In this document: one piece after another, positions 54,619-64,000 of the stretch
Layout of the letters: each line of letters starts with the position of its first letter
How positions within the stretch are numbered: position 1 is the first letter of the stretch
From: Paraktedonobacter sp036384215
GTDB taxonomy: Bacteria > Chloroflexota > Ktedonobacteria > Ktedonobacterales > Ktedonobacteraceae
DNA length: 64,000 nt
Assembly (NCBI GenBank): GCA_036384215.1
Contig: DASVMX010000558.1
Span: 1 to 64,000 of the forward strand
Direction of reading: 5' to 3'
The notes under the pieces: generated by a model
The model's input: only the letters and a program-made list of their open reading frames with translations
Databases searched by the model: none
What the model was told of the DNA's origin: nothing
Position numbers and translations under genes: made by a program

Positions 54619-57600
54619 ATGAGCACCCAGAAAGACCAGGCGTCGTCGCAACAGCGAGTATTACAAACCTTCGCGGATATGCGGGCCAGACTTGACGCAT
54701 ACGAACATGCGCGGACGGAACCAATTGCCATTATCGGGGCCGCGTGCAGGTTTCCCGGCCACACGGATACGCTGGAAAAATTCTGGCAAATGCTGTATGA
54801 AGGACGTGACGCTATGATAGAGGTTCCCGCTGCGCGGTGGAACCATCAGAGCCTGTACGATCCTGATCCCAACGCGGAGGGGAAAATCTCCACGCGCCGG
54901 GGGGCCTTTCTCGCCGGCGATCCAGGCGCTTTCGACGCCCAGTTTTTTGAGATTACGCCACGCGAGGCTGCCAGTATGGATCCCCAGCAGCGCTTGTTCC
55001 TGGAGGTGAGCTGGGAGGCTTTTGAGAACGCGGGGCAAACAGCAGAGTGGCTGCAAGGCAAGCCCATAGGCATTTTTGCAAGCAGCTTCAATAACGACTA
55101 TCTGCGTTTGCAGGTAGCGGAGCAAACGCCGCCAGATGCCTACGGGCTTCTAGGAACCATGCCCAGCGCGCTAGCAGGGCGCCTGGCCTATCTCCTTGGT
55201 ACTCAGGGACCTACTCTGCATGTAGATACAGCCTGCTCGTCCTCGCTGGTTGCTCTCCACCTGGCCTGTCAGAGTTTGCGCCAGGGCGAATGTAATCTTG
55301 CCCTGGTTGGTTCTGTCAGCCTGATGTTGACGCCCGAACCCAGCGTTTACCTCTCTCGAATGGGGGTGCTTGCTCCCGATGGATTGTGTAAAACTTTTGA
55401 TGCACGGGCGGATGGCTTCGCGCGAGGCGAAGGGTGCGGCGCACTGGTTCTTAAACGTCTTTCCGCTGCCCAGGCTGATCACGACCCAATCCTCGCGCTG
55501 ATCCGAGGCACTGCAGTGAATCATGACGGGCGCAGCAATGGTTTGACCGCACCGAATAGCTTTGCGCAACAGGAATTGTTGCGTCAGGCGCTGCGCAATG
55601 CCGGTGTGCGGGCTGCCCAGATCCAGTATGTCGAGGCACATGGTACTGGAACCGCGCTGGGCGATCCCATTGAACTCCAGGCGCTGGGCAGGGTGATGGG
55701 CGAAGGCCACGAAGCGGAGCCGTTGCTGGTTGGCTCAGTCAAAACAAATCTTGGACACCTGGAACCAGTTGCAGGCATAGCGGGCCTCTTTAAAGTTATC
55801 CTGGCCTTGCAGCACGAAACTATTCCACCTCACCTGCATCTTCAAATACCCAATGCATATATTCCCTGGAATGAGCTCTCTCTTCGCGTCCCAACAACCC
55901 ATGTTCCCTGGCCTGGAGGTGCGCATCCGCGCCTGGCTGGTGTCAGTTCCTTTGGCATGACAGGCACAAATGCCCATGTGATCATTGAAGAGGCCCCGCT
56001 CCAGCAGGCGAATGTTCACGCTGCAGGCGGACTTTCGCCGCGAGAAGAGCAGCAGAACCGGTACCATCTCCTGCCGCTCTCAGCGCGCAGTCCAGTGGCC
56101 CTGCGTGATCTGCTACAGTCTTATCAAACGTTTCTGGCGCATGAAACCAGGGATCCACTGGCCGATATCTGCTATACAGCCAGCTTGCGCCGCGATCATC
56201 ATGCCTCTCGTTGCGTGATCGTTGGCGCTTCATGCGCGGAACTTCAGCAGCAGCTCGCGGCACTGCTTGCGAGCGCAGATGTTGCCCCGGCTACGGCTTG
56301 TGAGTCACCAGGACTGGTCTTCGTTTTTCCAGGTCACGGCTCTCAATGGACTGGCATGGGCAGACAACTATTTGCACAGGAACCGGTTTTCCGGGCGGCT
56401 ATCGAGCGTTGCGACCAGGCTATCCGCACGTATGTATCCTGGTCATTGATTACCGAATTGCATAGCGATGTTCCCCAAACGCAGCTGGTTATCATACAAC
56501 TCTTGATTTTCGCGGTCCAGGTTGCTCTGGTCGATCTCTGGCGCTCCTGGGGGATTCAACCTGCTGCGGTGGTCGGACATAGCATTGGGGAAATCACAGG
56601 CTTTCATGTCGCGGGCGTTTTAACACTGGATGACGCGGTACGCATTATCTATCAGCGTGGCACGCTGCTTCAACAGATCAGCGGAATGGGTAGCCTGGCT
56701 CTGGTGGGTCTGCCAGAAGCGGAGACCAGGGATCTCCTGACAGGCTATGAGACGCGTTTATGCATTGCTGGCAGTAATAGCGAACGCGCTACGCTTATCT
56801 CTGGTGATGTACGCGCGCTTGGAGAATTGCTGGAACAGCTTTCTACGCGGGGTATCTTCTGTAGTCGGGTGAAAATCGATTTTGCTTCGCACAGCCCCCA
56901 GGTTGACAAAATCAGTGCTGACCTTACTCAGACTCTCGCGACCATCCAACCACAGGATACCAGCATCGCGCTCTACTCTACCGTGTCAGGACGGCTGTTG
57001 CAAGGATATGAAGCCAATGCCAGCTACTGGGTACGTAATCTGCGCCAGCCTGTATTGTTTGCCAGAGCCACGCGACTTCTGCGTGAGCATGGCTATCGGC
57101 ATTTTCTGGAGATTAGCGCGCATCCGGTACTGCTACCTGCTATTGAGGAAGATTTTCGTCTATCTCAGCAAAGCTGCCTGACGCTTGCTTCACTCAGGCG
57201 AGGCAAAGATGAGCGGTATATGCTCCTGAATAGCCTGGGAGCGCTCTATACAGCTGGCTATCTTCCCACGTGGGCCGAACTCTATCATGAACCCGGAACA
57301 TGCGTTATGCTGCCCAACTATCCCTGGCAGCGCACACATTTCTGGCTGGAAAAAGGCGAGGGACCAGCGCCCGTCCAGCGCAAAACGACATCAACTTCCT
57401 TTGCACTTTCTGAGCATGTCTTGCATCCGCTGTTGGGCGTACATACGACTCCCGCGCTGCATCCTACCACGCACTACTGGGAGCAGAAGTTGAGCATAGC
57501 TCTGCTGCCATTTCTGGCCGATCATGTGATTCGGAATATAGTGGTATTTCCCGGCGCTGCGTATATAGAAATGGTGCTCTCGGCAGCGCGCGAGCTTTTT

Positions 57601-60600
57601 GGCGCTAAGCCTTGTGTGCTGAGCGAGATTCATTTTGAACAGTTTTTGTTGCTTGAACAGCAAGAGCCACGACGCGTACAGCTGGTATTTACTCCACTCC
57701 AGGCAGGCCGAGTAGCTTTTTGTATCCTGAGTGGCCCGCTTGCCGATCCCACGATTCAGCAGGTCCAGCTCAATGAAGCGAAAGAAGGTGAGTATGTGCC
57801 TGACTGGACCCGGCATGCCAGCGGCATCGTCAGCAGCCTGGCCCCCGGCTCATCTGTGGCGACGAAGCCAGCCGATGGTTTCATGACCATACCGGGAGCG
57901 TTCAAGGCGGTCTTGCTCGCGAATGTGCAGGAACGTTGTACAGAGGAGCTCGTGCGCGAACAATTTTATGCTTCCGCGGAGAGACTGGGACTGCGCTATG
58001 GTTCAAGCTTCCAGGCCATTGAACATGTGTGGATTGGAGCAGAAGAGGGTCTGGCGCGTGTCAGGCTTCCCTCCCAGGTCAGGCAGGACGCTACTTCCCC
58101 TTACTTGATCCATCCCATACTTCTGGATGCTTGCTTACAGGCTATTCTGCCCCTGCTCATGCAGACGAATAGCATTGAGGGAACATATCTGCCCACGGGA
58201 ATAGAGCGTTGCTCGGTCTTCGCTTCTGCGGAGCTTGTGCACCAGGGACAGATGGAACTGCCATTCTGGAGCTATGTCAAACTGCGCACTACAGACAAGC
58301 AAGCCGCCGCCAGTCAGCCAGAGCCACAAACGCTGGCGGGAGACATATTCTTACTCAATGCGCAGGGAGAGGTTCTTATGGCGCTGGAGGGCGTGCATTT
58401 CACTCTCCTGGAGACAGCAACTCCTGTGAGACAGCAGGATACTGATGCACACTGGCGCTACGTGCTGCACTGGCAGATCAGGCATCCTGAACCACCTGAT
58501 CAGATGGCGTCCACGGAGGGGGATGTAGGGAACTGGCTGCTGCTGACAGAACAGGAAAGCATCGGCCAGCGTCTCCAGCGGGTCATGGAAGCGCGAGGGG
58601 CGCGCTGCATTAGCGTTACGCCTGGCCAGGACTTTATCCAGCAGACTGACCAGCACTATCAAATGCGGGCTACTTACCTCGCGGACTGGAGGCGCCTGTT
58701 CCAGGCGATAGCGCAGCAAAACCGGCAAGGGCGGCCACTCCAGGGGATTGTCTTCATGTGGGGGCTGGAGCGCGATAGCGGCGCTGACTCCACCGGCAAC
58801 ACCATACATGCCTGGCAGCAATATGTGTGTGGGGCTGTTTTATACCTCATTCAAGCCCTGGGCCAACTGGATTGGCGTGATCTGCCGCGTCTGTACTTGC
58901 TTACAAGAGCAGTTCAGAAAATCGATGGGCAACCGAGTGCCGCCGTAGAGTTCATGCAGTCCACTCTCTGGGGTCTGGGTCGCACTATTGCCTATGAACA
59001 ACCGCGCTTGCAATGCACTTTGGTTGACATAAGTTTGGATCCTGTGCAGGCCGAGACGGCGCTTTTAGGCGAGGAATTGATAAGCAACAATGTGGAAGAT
59101 CAACTGGCACTGCGAGGGGAGCAGCGTTATGTTGCACGGCTTGCTCATCACCGCTTTTCTTTAGAGCAGGCGAGCCAGGGAACGGAGTGGGAGGAGCCGC
59201 TTATTGATGCAGGCGATCTGCCACTCTACCTGGAAACCACACAGCCAGGAGTGTTGGAGCATTTGCGCCTGCGCGCCACCACTCGTCGTTCGCCCAGCGC
59301 GAATGAGATCGAAGTCGAAGTAGACGTTGTTGGGCTAAATTTCCTGGATGTATTGAAAGCTATGGGAGTCTATCCCGGCCAGGAAGAGGGCATACCGCGT
59401 CTGGGCGTGGAATGCGTGGGGCGCGTCGCCAGAATTGGAGAGCATGTACAGGGATTTCAGCCTGGTGATGAAGTAATTGCTATAGCTACAGAAACATTCC
59501 GTAGTTTTGTCATAACGCCCGCATCTCTTGTTTTCCCTAAGCCCCCCAATTTGAGCGCTGAGGAGGCCGCTGCCGTGCCGATGGTTTTTCTGACCGCCTA
59601 CTATGCGCTTGTGCATCTGGGCTGTCTTGGTCGTGGTGAGCGCGTTCTGATTCACTCGGCAGCGGGAGGCACCGGCCTGGCCGCTGTACAAATCGCGCAG
59701 CGCCAGGGGGCGGAAATTTTTGCCACAGCAGGCACCGCGGAGAAGCGGGCATATCTCCAGGAACTTGGTATCAAGCATGTGCTGGATTCACGTTCACTGG
59801 CCTTCGCGCACGATATTCGGGAGGCCAGCGGGGGGGAAGGCGTTGACCTTGTCTTGAATTCCCTGACTGGCGAGGCCGCAGAACAGAGTCTCGCGCTGCT
59901 ACGACCCTTTGGGCGTTTCCTCGAAATTAGCAAAAAGGATATATACGCGCAAGGACACTTGCCACTCGCGTATTTCCGCAAAAACCTGTCTTATCAGACT
60001 ATTGATATCGCAGGCATGCTTCAGCAGCGCCCTGAACTGGTAAGCTCTTTACTAACTCAACTGCTCTCATTGTTTACTCTGGGCCAACTCCGCCCTCTTC
60101 CGGTGAAAATGTACGCGCTGGAAAACATTCACGAGGCGTTTAGCACGCTCGCTCAGGGCAAACATATCGGCAAAATTGTGGTCTCTTTCCGGCGCGAGCA
60201 GGGACTCAAGGCGCTGCCAGAGGTCCGCAGAAGAGAAGAGCAGCAGGCGACTCCACTGCTGAGAGCTGAGAGCACCTACCTGTTGAGTGGCGGCCTGGGT
60301 GCGCTTGGTCTGAGCGTAGCGACCTGGCTGGCGGAACAGGGTGCGCGCTTCCTCATGCTCGTCGGACGAAGTGCTCCGTCCGCCGAGGCTGAGGCGGTGC
60401 TCGCACGCTTGCAGCAGCAGGGTGTCAAGGTTGAAGTCGCCCTCGCGGACGTGTCCAGGAGAGAGGAACTCGCTGCCGTGCTCAGCCATGTCAGGCAGAA
60501 GTTGCCGCCACTACGGGGAGTTCTGCACCTGGCCGCGCGGCTCCATGATGGCATTCTCTCACATCTCACGCCAGAGAGTTTTCAGGACGTGTTGGAGCCG

Positions 60601-61485
60601 AAAGTGCTGGGGGCCTGGCACCTGCATACATTGACACGAGAAGAGCCACTGGACTTTTTTGTGCTTTTTTCTTCGGTCGCTTCGCTGCTTGGTTCCCCAG
60701 GACAGGGCAACTACGCGGCGGCCAACGCCTTCCTGGATGGGCTTGCCTGCTACAGGCGCCAGCAGGGCTTGCCCGCGTTAAGCATCAACTGGGGACCCTG
60801 GGCACGTATCGGGCTGGCTAGCTCACAGGAGAATCGTGGCCAGCGCCTGGCCGGGCAGGGGCTGATCAGCATGCTCCCTGAGCAGGCTCTGGCACAGTTG
60901 GAGTATCTGCTGCGCCAGTCCAGGCCAACTTTGCCTCCTTGCCTGGGCATTATGTCCTTTAATCTCAGACAGTGGAGGCAGGCGACAGCCTATGCTGCTC
61001 ACTCAATGCTTTTTGAGCAACTGCCCACCGACCAGGCGGATGGTAATTTGCGCACGCGACACTATGAACTGCGTGACAGACTTGAGGCAGTGCGCAGCGA
61101 GGACCGGCTCGTCGTTTTGGAAAGCGCGCTGCGCGAGTTCATCAAACGTATTCTGCGTTTGCCATCAGTCCAGATAGGTGAACACATCACATTCAAAGCC
61201 CAGGGCTTTGACTCACTGATGGCTATTGAGCTACGCAATCTGCTGGAAAATACTACCGGCCTGACGCTGCCAGCGACGCTTCTATGGCAATATCCCACCA
61301 TTGCTGCACTGAGTGAACACCTGGCTGAGAAAATGCACCTTCCGCTCACTCACCATGTGGCTGATACTCAACAAAACACGCCACAGTCAAGCAAGGATGA
61401 GGATGAGATACGACAAAGTTCACCAGACGAGATTGCTGAGCTGCTTGACAAGGAACTGGACGACCTCAATGCGTTTTTAAACTAA
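54619..61485 (+). CDS. fully reducing PKS module: KS-AT-DH-ER-KR-ACP
   Basis: 2288-residue type I polyketide synthase carrying out complete beta-carbon reduction. The ketosynthase has Cys206 in DTACSSSLVALH. The acyltransferase has FVFPGHGSQWTGMG and Ser655 in VGHSIGEITGFH, with FASHS (755-759), suggesting methylmalonyl-CoA. The dehydratase has His969 in ADHVIRNIVVFPGAAY and Asp1170 in LLDACLQ. The enoylreductase (about 1545-1860) has GLNFLDVLKAMG and the NADPH loop HSAAGGTGLAAVQIA near 1680. The ketoreductase starts at YLLSGGLGALGLS (about 1887) with LHD in place of LDD and Tyr2032 in GNYAAANAF. The carrier is Ser2199 in GFDSLMAIEL. The expected product unit is a saturated, methyl-branched two-carbon extension. 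Confidence 0.95.
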   Translation: MSTQKDQASSQQRVLQTFADMRARLDAYEHARTEPIAIIGAACRFPGHTDTLEKFWQMLYEGRDAMIEVPAARWNHQSLYDPDPNAEGKISTRRGAFLAGDPGAFDAQFFEITPREAASMDPQQRLFLEVSWEAFENAGQTAEWLQGKPIGIFASSFNNDYLRLQVAEQTPPDAYGLLGTMPSALAGRLAYLLGTQGPTLHVDTACSSSLVALHLACQSLRQGECNLALVGSVSLMLTPEPSVYLSRMGVLAPDGLCKTFDARADGFARGEGCGALVLKRLSAAQADHDPILALIRGTAVNHDGRSNGLTAPNSFAQQELLRQALRNAGVRAAQIQYVEAHGTGTALGDPIELQALGRVMGEGHEAEPLLVGSVKTNLGHLEPVAGIAGLFKVILALQHETIPPHLHLQIPNAYIPWNELSLRVPTTHVPWPGGAHPRLAGVSSFGMTGTNAHVIIEEAPLQQANVHAAGGLSPREEQQNRYHLLPLSARSPVALRDLLQSYQTFLAHETRDPLADICYTASLRRDHHASRCVIVGASCAELQQQLAALLASADVAPATACESPGLVFVFPGHGSQWTGMGRQLFAQEPVFRAAIERCDQAIRTYVSWSLITELHSDVPQTQLVIIQLLIFAVQVALVDLWRSWGIQPAAVVGHSIGEITGFHVAGVLTLDDAVRIIYQRGTLLQQISGMGSLALVGLPEAETRDLLTGYETRLCIAGSNSERATLISGDVRALGELLEQLSTRGIFCSRVKIDFASHSPQVDKISADLTQTLATIQPQDTSIALYSTVSGRLLQGYEANASYWVRNLRQPVLFARATRLLREHGYRHFLEISAHPVLLPAIEEDFRLSQQSCLTLASLRRGKDERYMLLNSLGALYTAGYLPTWAELYHEPGTCVMLPNYPWQRTHFWLEKGEGPAPVQRKTTSTSFALSEHVLHPLLGVHTTPALHPTTHYWEQKLSIALLPFLADHVIRNIVVFPGAAYIEMVLSAARELFGAKPCVLSEIHFEQFLLLEQQEPRRVQLVFTPLQAGRVAFCILSGPLADPTIQQVQLNEAKEGEYVPDWTRHASGIVSSLAPGSSVATKPADGFMTIPGAFKAVLLANVQERCTEELVREQFYASAERLGLRYGSSFQAIEHVWIGAEEGLARVRLPSQVRQDATSPYLIHPILLDACLQAILPLLMQTNSIEGTYLPTGIERCSVFASAELVHQGQMELPFWSYVKLRTTDKQAAASQPEPQTLAGDIFLLNAQGEVLMALEGVHFTLLETATPVRQQDTDAHWRYVLHWQIRHPEPPDQMASTEGDVGNWLLLTEQESIGQRLQRVMEARGARCISVTPGQDFIQQTDQHYQMRATYLADWRRLFQAIAQQNRQGRPLQGIVFMWGLERDSGADSTGNTIHAWQQYVCGAVLYLIQALGQLDWRDLPRLYLLTRAVQKIDGQPSAAVEFMQSTLWGLGRTIAYEQPRLQCTLVDISLDPVQAETALLGEELISNNVEDQLALRGEQRYVARLAHHRFSLEQASQGTEWEEPLIDAGDLPLYLETTQPGVLEHLRLRATTRRSPSANEIEVEVDVVGLNFLDVLKAMGVYPGQEEGIPRLGVECVGRVARIGEHVQGFQPGDEVIAIATETFRSFVITPASLVFPKPPNLSAEEAAAVPMVFLTAYYALVHLGCLGRGERVLIHSAAGGTGLAAVQIAQRQGAEIFATAGTAEKRAYLQELGIKHVLDSRSLAFAHDIREASGGEGVDLVLNSLTGEAAEQSLALLRPFGRFLEISKKDIYAQGHLPLAYFRKNLSYQTIDIAGMLQQRPELVSSLLTQLLSLFTLGQLRPLPVKMYALENIHEAFSTLAQGKHIGKIVVSFRREQGLKALPEVRRREEQQATPLLRAESTYLLSGGLGALGLSVATWLAEQGARFLMLVGRSAPSAEAEAVLARLQQQGVKVEVALADVSRREELAAVLSHVRQKLPPLRGVLHLAARLHDGILSHLTPESFQDVLEPKVLGAWHLHTLTREEPLDFFVLFSSVASLLGSPGQGNYAAANAFLDGLACYRRQQGLPALSINWGPWARIGLASSQENRGQRLAGQGLISMLPEQALAQLEYLLRQSRPTLPPCLGIMSFNLRQWRQATAYAAHSMLFEQLPTDQADGNLRTRHYELRDRLEAVRSEDRLVVLESALREFIKRILRLPSVQIGEHITFKAQGFDSLMAIELRNLLENTTGLTLPATLLWQYPTIAALSEHLAEKMHLPLTHHVADTQQNTPQSSKDEDEIRQSSPDEIAELLDKELDDLNAFLN

Positions 61486-61501
61486 AGGAAAGGCTTCCAT
61501 A

Positions 61502-64000
61502 ATGAGTAATGCGCCTGAGAATGCTAAAAACCTCAGTGCTGAACAGCGTGCTTTGCTGGCCCTGCGCCGTATGCGCACCCGGTTGGAGGCGCTAGAACGC
61601 GAGAAGAGCGAGCCTATTGCCATTATCGGCATGAGTTGCCGCTTTCCTGGTAAGGCGAATACACCGGAGAGCTTCTGGCAACTGCTGAAAGATGGAAGAG
61701 ACGCGATTACGCGGCCTCCCACAAAGCGTTGGGACATTGATGCCTACTTTGAGCGCGATCCTGCTCTGGCTGGCAGAATACCGACCCAATGGAGTGGGTT
61801 TCTGGAAAATGTTGAGCAGTTTGATGCGGCTTTCTTTGGCATCTCGCCACGTGAGGCTGCCTATATGGACCCGCAGCAGCGTTTTTTGCTTGAGGTTGCC
61901 TGGGAGGCGCTGGAGAACGCTGGTCAACCCATCCAACAACTCGCGGGTAGTTTAACAGGGGTCTTCGCCGGCATCTGCAACCTCGATTACAATCCTGTTG
62001 CCTCCTTTGATCCGGCCAGTATTGACCCCTACTACTCTACTGGCTCGGCATACAGCGTCGCTGCTGGCCGGATCTCTTACATGTTTGACTTTCTAGGGCC
62101 CTGTATTTCTGTGGATACAGCCTGCTCTTCTTCGCTGGTGGCTGTACACCTGGCCTGCCAGAGCCTGCGCAATCGAGAATGCAATCTGGCTCTCGCCGCG
62201 GGGGCTAATTTAATTCTTTCGCCCCTGCCAACCATCGCGCTTGCGAAGTGGGGCATGCTTTCGCCTGAGGGACGCTGTAAAACATTTGATGCTGCGGCGG
62301 ACGGCTTCGCGAGAGGTGAGGGCTGTGGAGTAGTGGTGCTGAAGCGGCTCTCCGATGCCATCGCGGATAACGATACCATCCTGGCGCTGCTGCAAGGCTC
62401 GGCTGTGAACCAGGATGGACGCAGCAACGGGCTTACCGCACCCAATGCTCAGGCGCAGCAGGCTGTGATCCGCCAGGCACTGGCAAATGCCGGTATCACT
62501 GCGGAAGAGATATCGTATATTGAGGCCCATGGCACAGGGACGCCCCTGGGTGACCCCATCGAAATTGATGCGCTTACCTCTGTACTTGGTGCTCCCCGCG
62601 CTCATGGCCAGAACTGTCCGATTGGGTCAGTGAAGACCAATATAGGCCATCTGGAGGCGGCAGCAGGTGTCGCCAGCCTGATCAAGGTTGTCCTCTCCTT
62701 GTGGCACGAGGAGATCCCTCCCCATTGCAATTTGCGCCAGCTTAATCCGCATATCTCGCTTGACAGCACGCCTTTTGTCATCCCGACCAGCGCCTCGGCC
62801 TGGAAGCAGAGTGATCAGCCACGCTATGCCAGTATCAACTCGTTCGGCTTCAGCGGAACGAATGCCCATGTGATTGTCAAGGAGGCTCCCCGCGTCACAA
62901 TAAGCCAGTCTGAACCTGCGCTGGACGCCACGAGCGCCTACCTGTTGCCCATTTCAGCACGCTCCCCTGAAGCGCTACATGAACTGGTCCGCAGTTATCA
63001 GGAGTTTCTTGAGACAACGACACAGCCTCTCTCCTCTATCTGCTACACGGCCAGTATGCGGCGCAGCCACCAACCATACCGCGTGGCGGTTAGTGGAGAG
63101 ACTCCACTGGCTTTGCGTGAGAGTTTACAGGTTGTTTTAGAGGATATGCAGCAGAACCAGACGCGCAAGGTGATGCAAACCCAGCGGCCTAAAGTGGCCT
63201 TTGTTTTCGCTGGACAAAGTTCTCAGTGGGCTGGCATGGGCCAGGAGCTCTATCAGCGTGAAGCAGTTTTCCGCGAGGTCGTGGATCAGTGTGATGAGCT
63301 TATACGGCAATATACCGACTGGTCGCTCAAGGAGGAGCTTTTCGCTGCTCAAGAGCACACACGCCTGCTCACTGCTACCGAGATTGCACAGCCGGCCCTC
63401 TTCGCGCTCGAAATAGGGCTGGCGGCTCTCTGGCGTTCCTGGGGGGTTGCACCGGATATGGTCACCGGGCATAGTGTTGGTGAAATAGCGGCGGCGTATG
63501 TCGCGGGTATCCTCAGCCTTACTGAAGCGGTACGCCTGGTCTGCCTGCGGGGCAGTGTTATGCAGCCAATGCAAGGGCAGGGAAAAATGCTTGCCACTGG
63601 GCTCTCACGAGTTCAGGCCGAGCAGTTGCTTGCGGGGCAGATGGATCGCGTCACTATCGCGGCAGAAAACAGTCCTTGCTCGGTTGTACTCGCAGGCAAT
63701 GCGGAGGCTGTGGATGAGATTGCCCGGCAGCTCAGCGCCGAGGGAACGTTCAATCGCGTGCTGGAGATGCCATATGCTTTCCACTGCCCCCAGATGGATG
63801 CATGCCAGCGCCGCTTCATTGAGCAGTCGGAAGTGCTCCATGCGCAACCCGCGCGTATCCCGATGATCTCTACGGTGACGGGGCAGGCCATCTCTGGCGA
63901 GGAACTCGATGTGGCTTACTGGGGCCGCAACGTGCGCGAGCCGGTGTTGCTCGCGCAAGCAGTCACACAACTCGCTCATGAACAGTGCGACATCTTCCTC
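61502..64000 (+). CDS. PKS module: KS-AT-(continues), 3' end outside window
   Basis: The first 833 codons of another type I polyketide synthase; the frame is open to the last base. The start ATG follows AAAGGAAAGG 16 bp after the previous gene. The N-terminal coiled coil LALRRMRTRLEALEREK is a docking element. The ketosynthase has Cys208 in DTACSSSLVAVH, then EAHGTGTPLGDP and KTNIGHLEAAAG. The acyltransferase has FVFAGQSSQWAGMG and Ser658 in TGHSVGEIAAAY. Its specificity box reads YAFHC (758-762), close to the malonyl-type HAFH, unlike the xASHS boxes of the two preceding modules. Reducing domains and any thioesterase would lie beyond the window. Confidence 0.93.
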   Translation, partial: MSNAPENAKNLSAEQRALLALRRMRTRLEALEREKSEPIAIIGMSCRFPGKANTPESFWQLLKDGRDAITRPPTKRWDIDAYFERDPALAGRIPTQWSGFLENVEQFDAAFFGISPREAAYMDPQQRFLLEVAWEALENAGQPIQQLAGSLTGVFAGICNLDYNPVASFDPASIDPYYSTGSAYSVAAGRISYMFDFLGPCISVDTACSSSLVAVHLACQSLRNRECNLALAAGANLILSPLPTIALAKWGMLSPEGRCKTFDAAADGFARGEGCGVVVLKRLSDAIADNDTILALLQGSAVNQDGRSNGLTAPNAQAQQAVIRQALANAGITAEEISYIEAHGTGTPLGDPIEIDALTSVLGAPRAHGQNCPIGSVKTNIGHLEAAAGVASLIKVVLSLWHEEIPPHCNLRQLNPHISLDSTPFVIPTSASAWKQSDQPRYASINSFGFSGTNAHVIVKEAPRVTISQSEPALDATSAYLLPISARSPEALHELVRSYQEFLETTTQPLSSICYTASMRRSHQPYRVAVSGETPLALRESLQVVLEDMQQNQTRKVMQTQRPKVAFVFAGQSSQWAGMGQELYQREAVFREVVDQCDELIRQYTDWSLKEELFAAQEHTRLLTATEIAQPALFALEIGLAALWRSWGVAPDMVTGHSVGEIAAAYVAGILSLTEAVRLVCLRGSVMQPMQGQGKMLATGLSRVQAEQLLAGQMDRVTIAAENSPCSVVLAGNAEAVDEIARQLSAEGTFNRVLEMPYAFHCPQMDACQRRFIEQSEVLHAQPARIPMISTVTGQAISGEELDVAYWGRNVREPVLLAQAVTQLAHEQCDIFL

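Larger units (their letters stand above)
27978..64000 (+). other. hybrid NRPS/PKS biosynthetic gene cluster (right end outside window)
   Basis: Eight consecutive same-strand megasynthase genes with gaps of -1, 10, 56, 25, 13, 18 and 16 bp form one operon-like block of three NRPS modules and five PKS modules plus an acyl-AMP ligase loading module. C-terminal acidic tails and N-terminal coiled coils on the later PKS proteins look like matched docking ends, supporting gene-order collinearity. No thioesterase, tailoring enzyme, transporter or phosphopantetheinyl transferase is seen inside the block. A release domain is expected to the right. Confidence 0.95.

Noticed and set aside
1..64000. tRNA, rRNA genes or CRISPR arrays
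   Set aside because: No conserved rRNA blocks, no tRNA cloverleaf with a T-loop consensus and no regularly spaced short repeats were seen in the intergenic stretches.

Overview
The window looks like chromosome from a soil- or spore-forming Chloroflexota bacterium of the Ktedonobacteria type. This is inferred from the protein mix: a MalT-type LuxR regulator, an XRE/NB-ARC/TPR regulator, a proline/threonine-linker chitinase, YwbE, and very large modular synthases in a moderately GC-rich background. No rRNA, tRNA or CRISPR array was seen.

Layout. Bases 1-4400 hold the end of a LuxR/MalT regulator, a decayed DUF4870-like membrane protein gene, and an oxidoreductase pair (zinc-less MDR dehydrogenase and nitronate monooxygenase-like flavoprotein). 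Bases 4400-8000 are a worn region: a 163-bp element with 21-bp inverted ends, a probable broken reverse-strand gene, a secreted GH18 chitinase, a SnoaL-like protein and the 3' end of a transaldolase gene. Bases 8000-14140 are a cobalamin locus. A histidine phosphatase (CobC-like), CobS and CobU come first. A B12 riboswitch then leads three stop/start-overlapping genes: a BtuF-like lipoprotein, an NCS1 permease and a PfkB kinase. Bases 14140-27650 carry unlinked accessory genes: a cloverleaf-shaped inverted-repeat element, YwbE, an IS5-like transposase relic, a methyltransferase, topoisomerase III, a D-cysteine desulfhydrase-like enzyme, an MFS exporter, SDR and RidA, a DJ-1/PfpI protein, and the NB-ARC regulator divergent from the cluster.

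Bases 27978-64000 (open at the right edge) are a hybrid NRPS/PKS gene cluster of eight same-strand genes with 1-56 bp spacing. The modules read, in order: acyl-AMP ligase-PCP-C-A-PCP; C-A-PCP; KS-AT-ACP; C-A(Ser)-N-methyltransferase-PCP-C*; KS-AT0-ACP; KS-AT-DH-KR-ACP; KS-AT-DH-ER-KR-ACP; KS-AT-(cut). If the order is collinear, an acyl starter is extended by two amino acids, one ketide, N-methylserine and then several ketides, the later ones probably methyl-branched. No thioesterase is in the window, so the cluster continues to the right.

The most unusual points are a condensation-like domain (C*) that has lost HHxxxDG and sits between the N-methylserine carrier and a KS, and a following module whose acyltransferase has lost its catalytic Ser-His. 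Together they suggest a modified residue (for example N-methyl-dehydroalanine) and either trans-loading of, or skipping by, the next module. I did not recognise a known compound family. Functional statements rest on motif reading by eye; no database search was possible.
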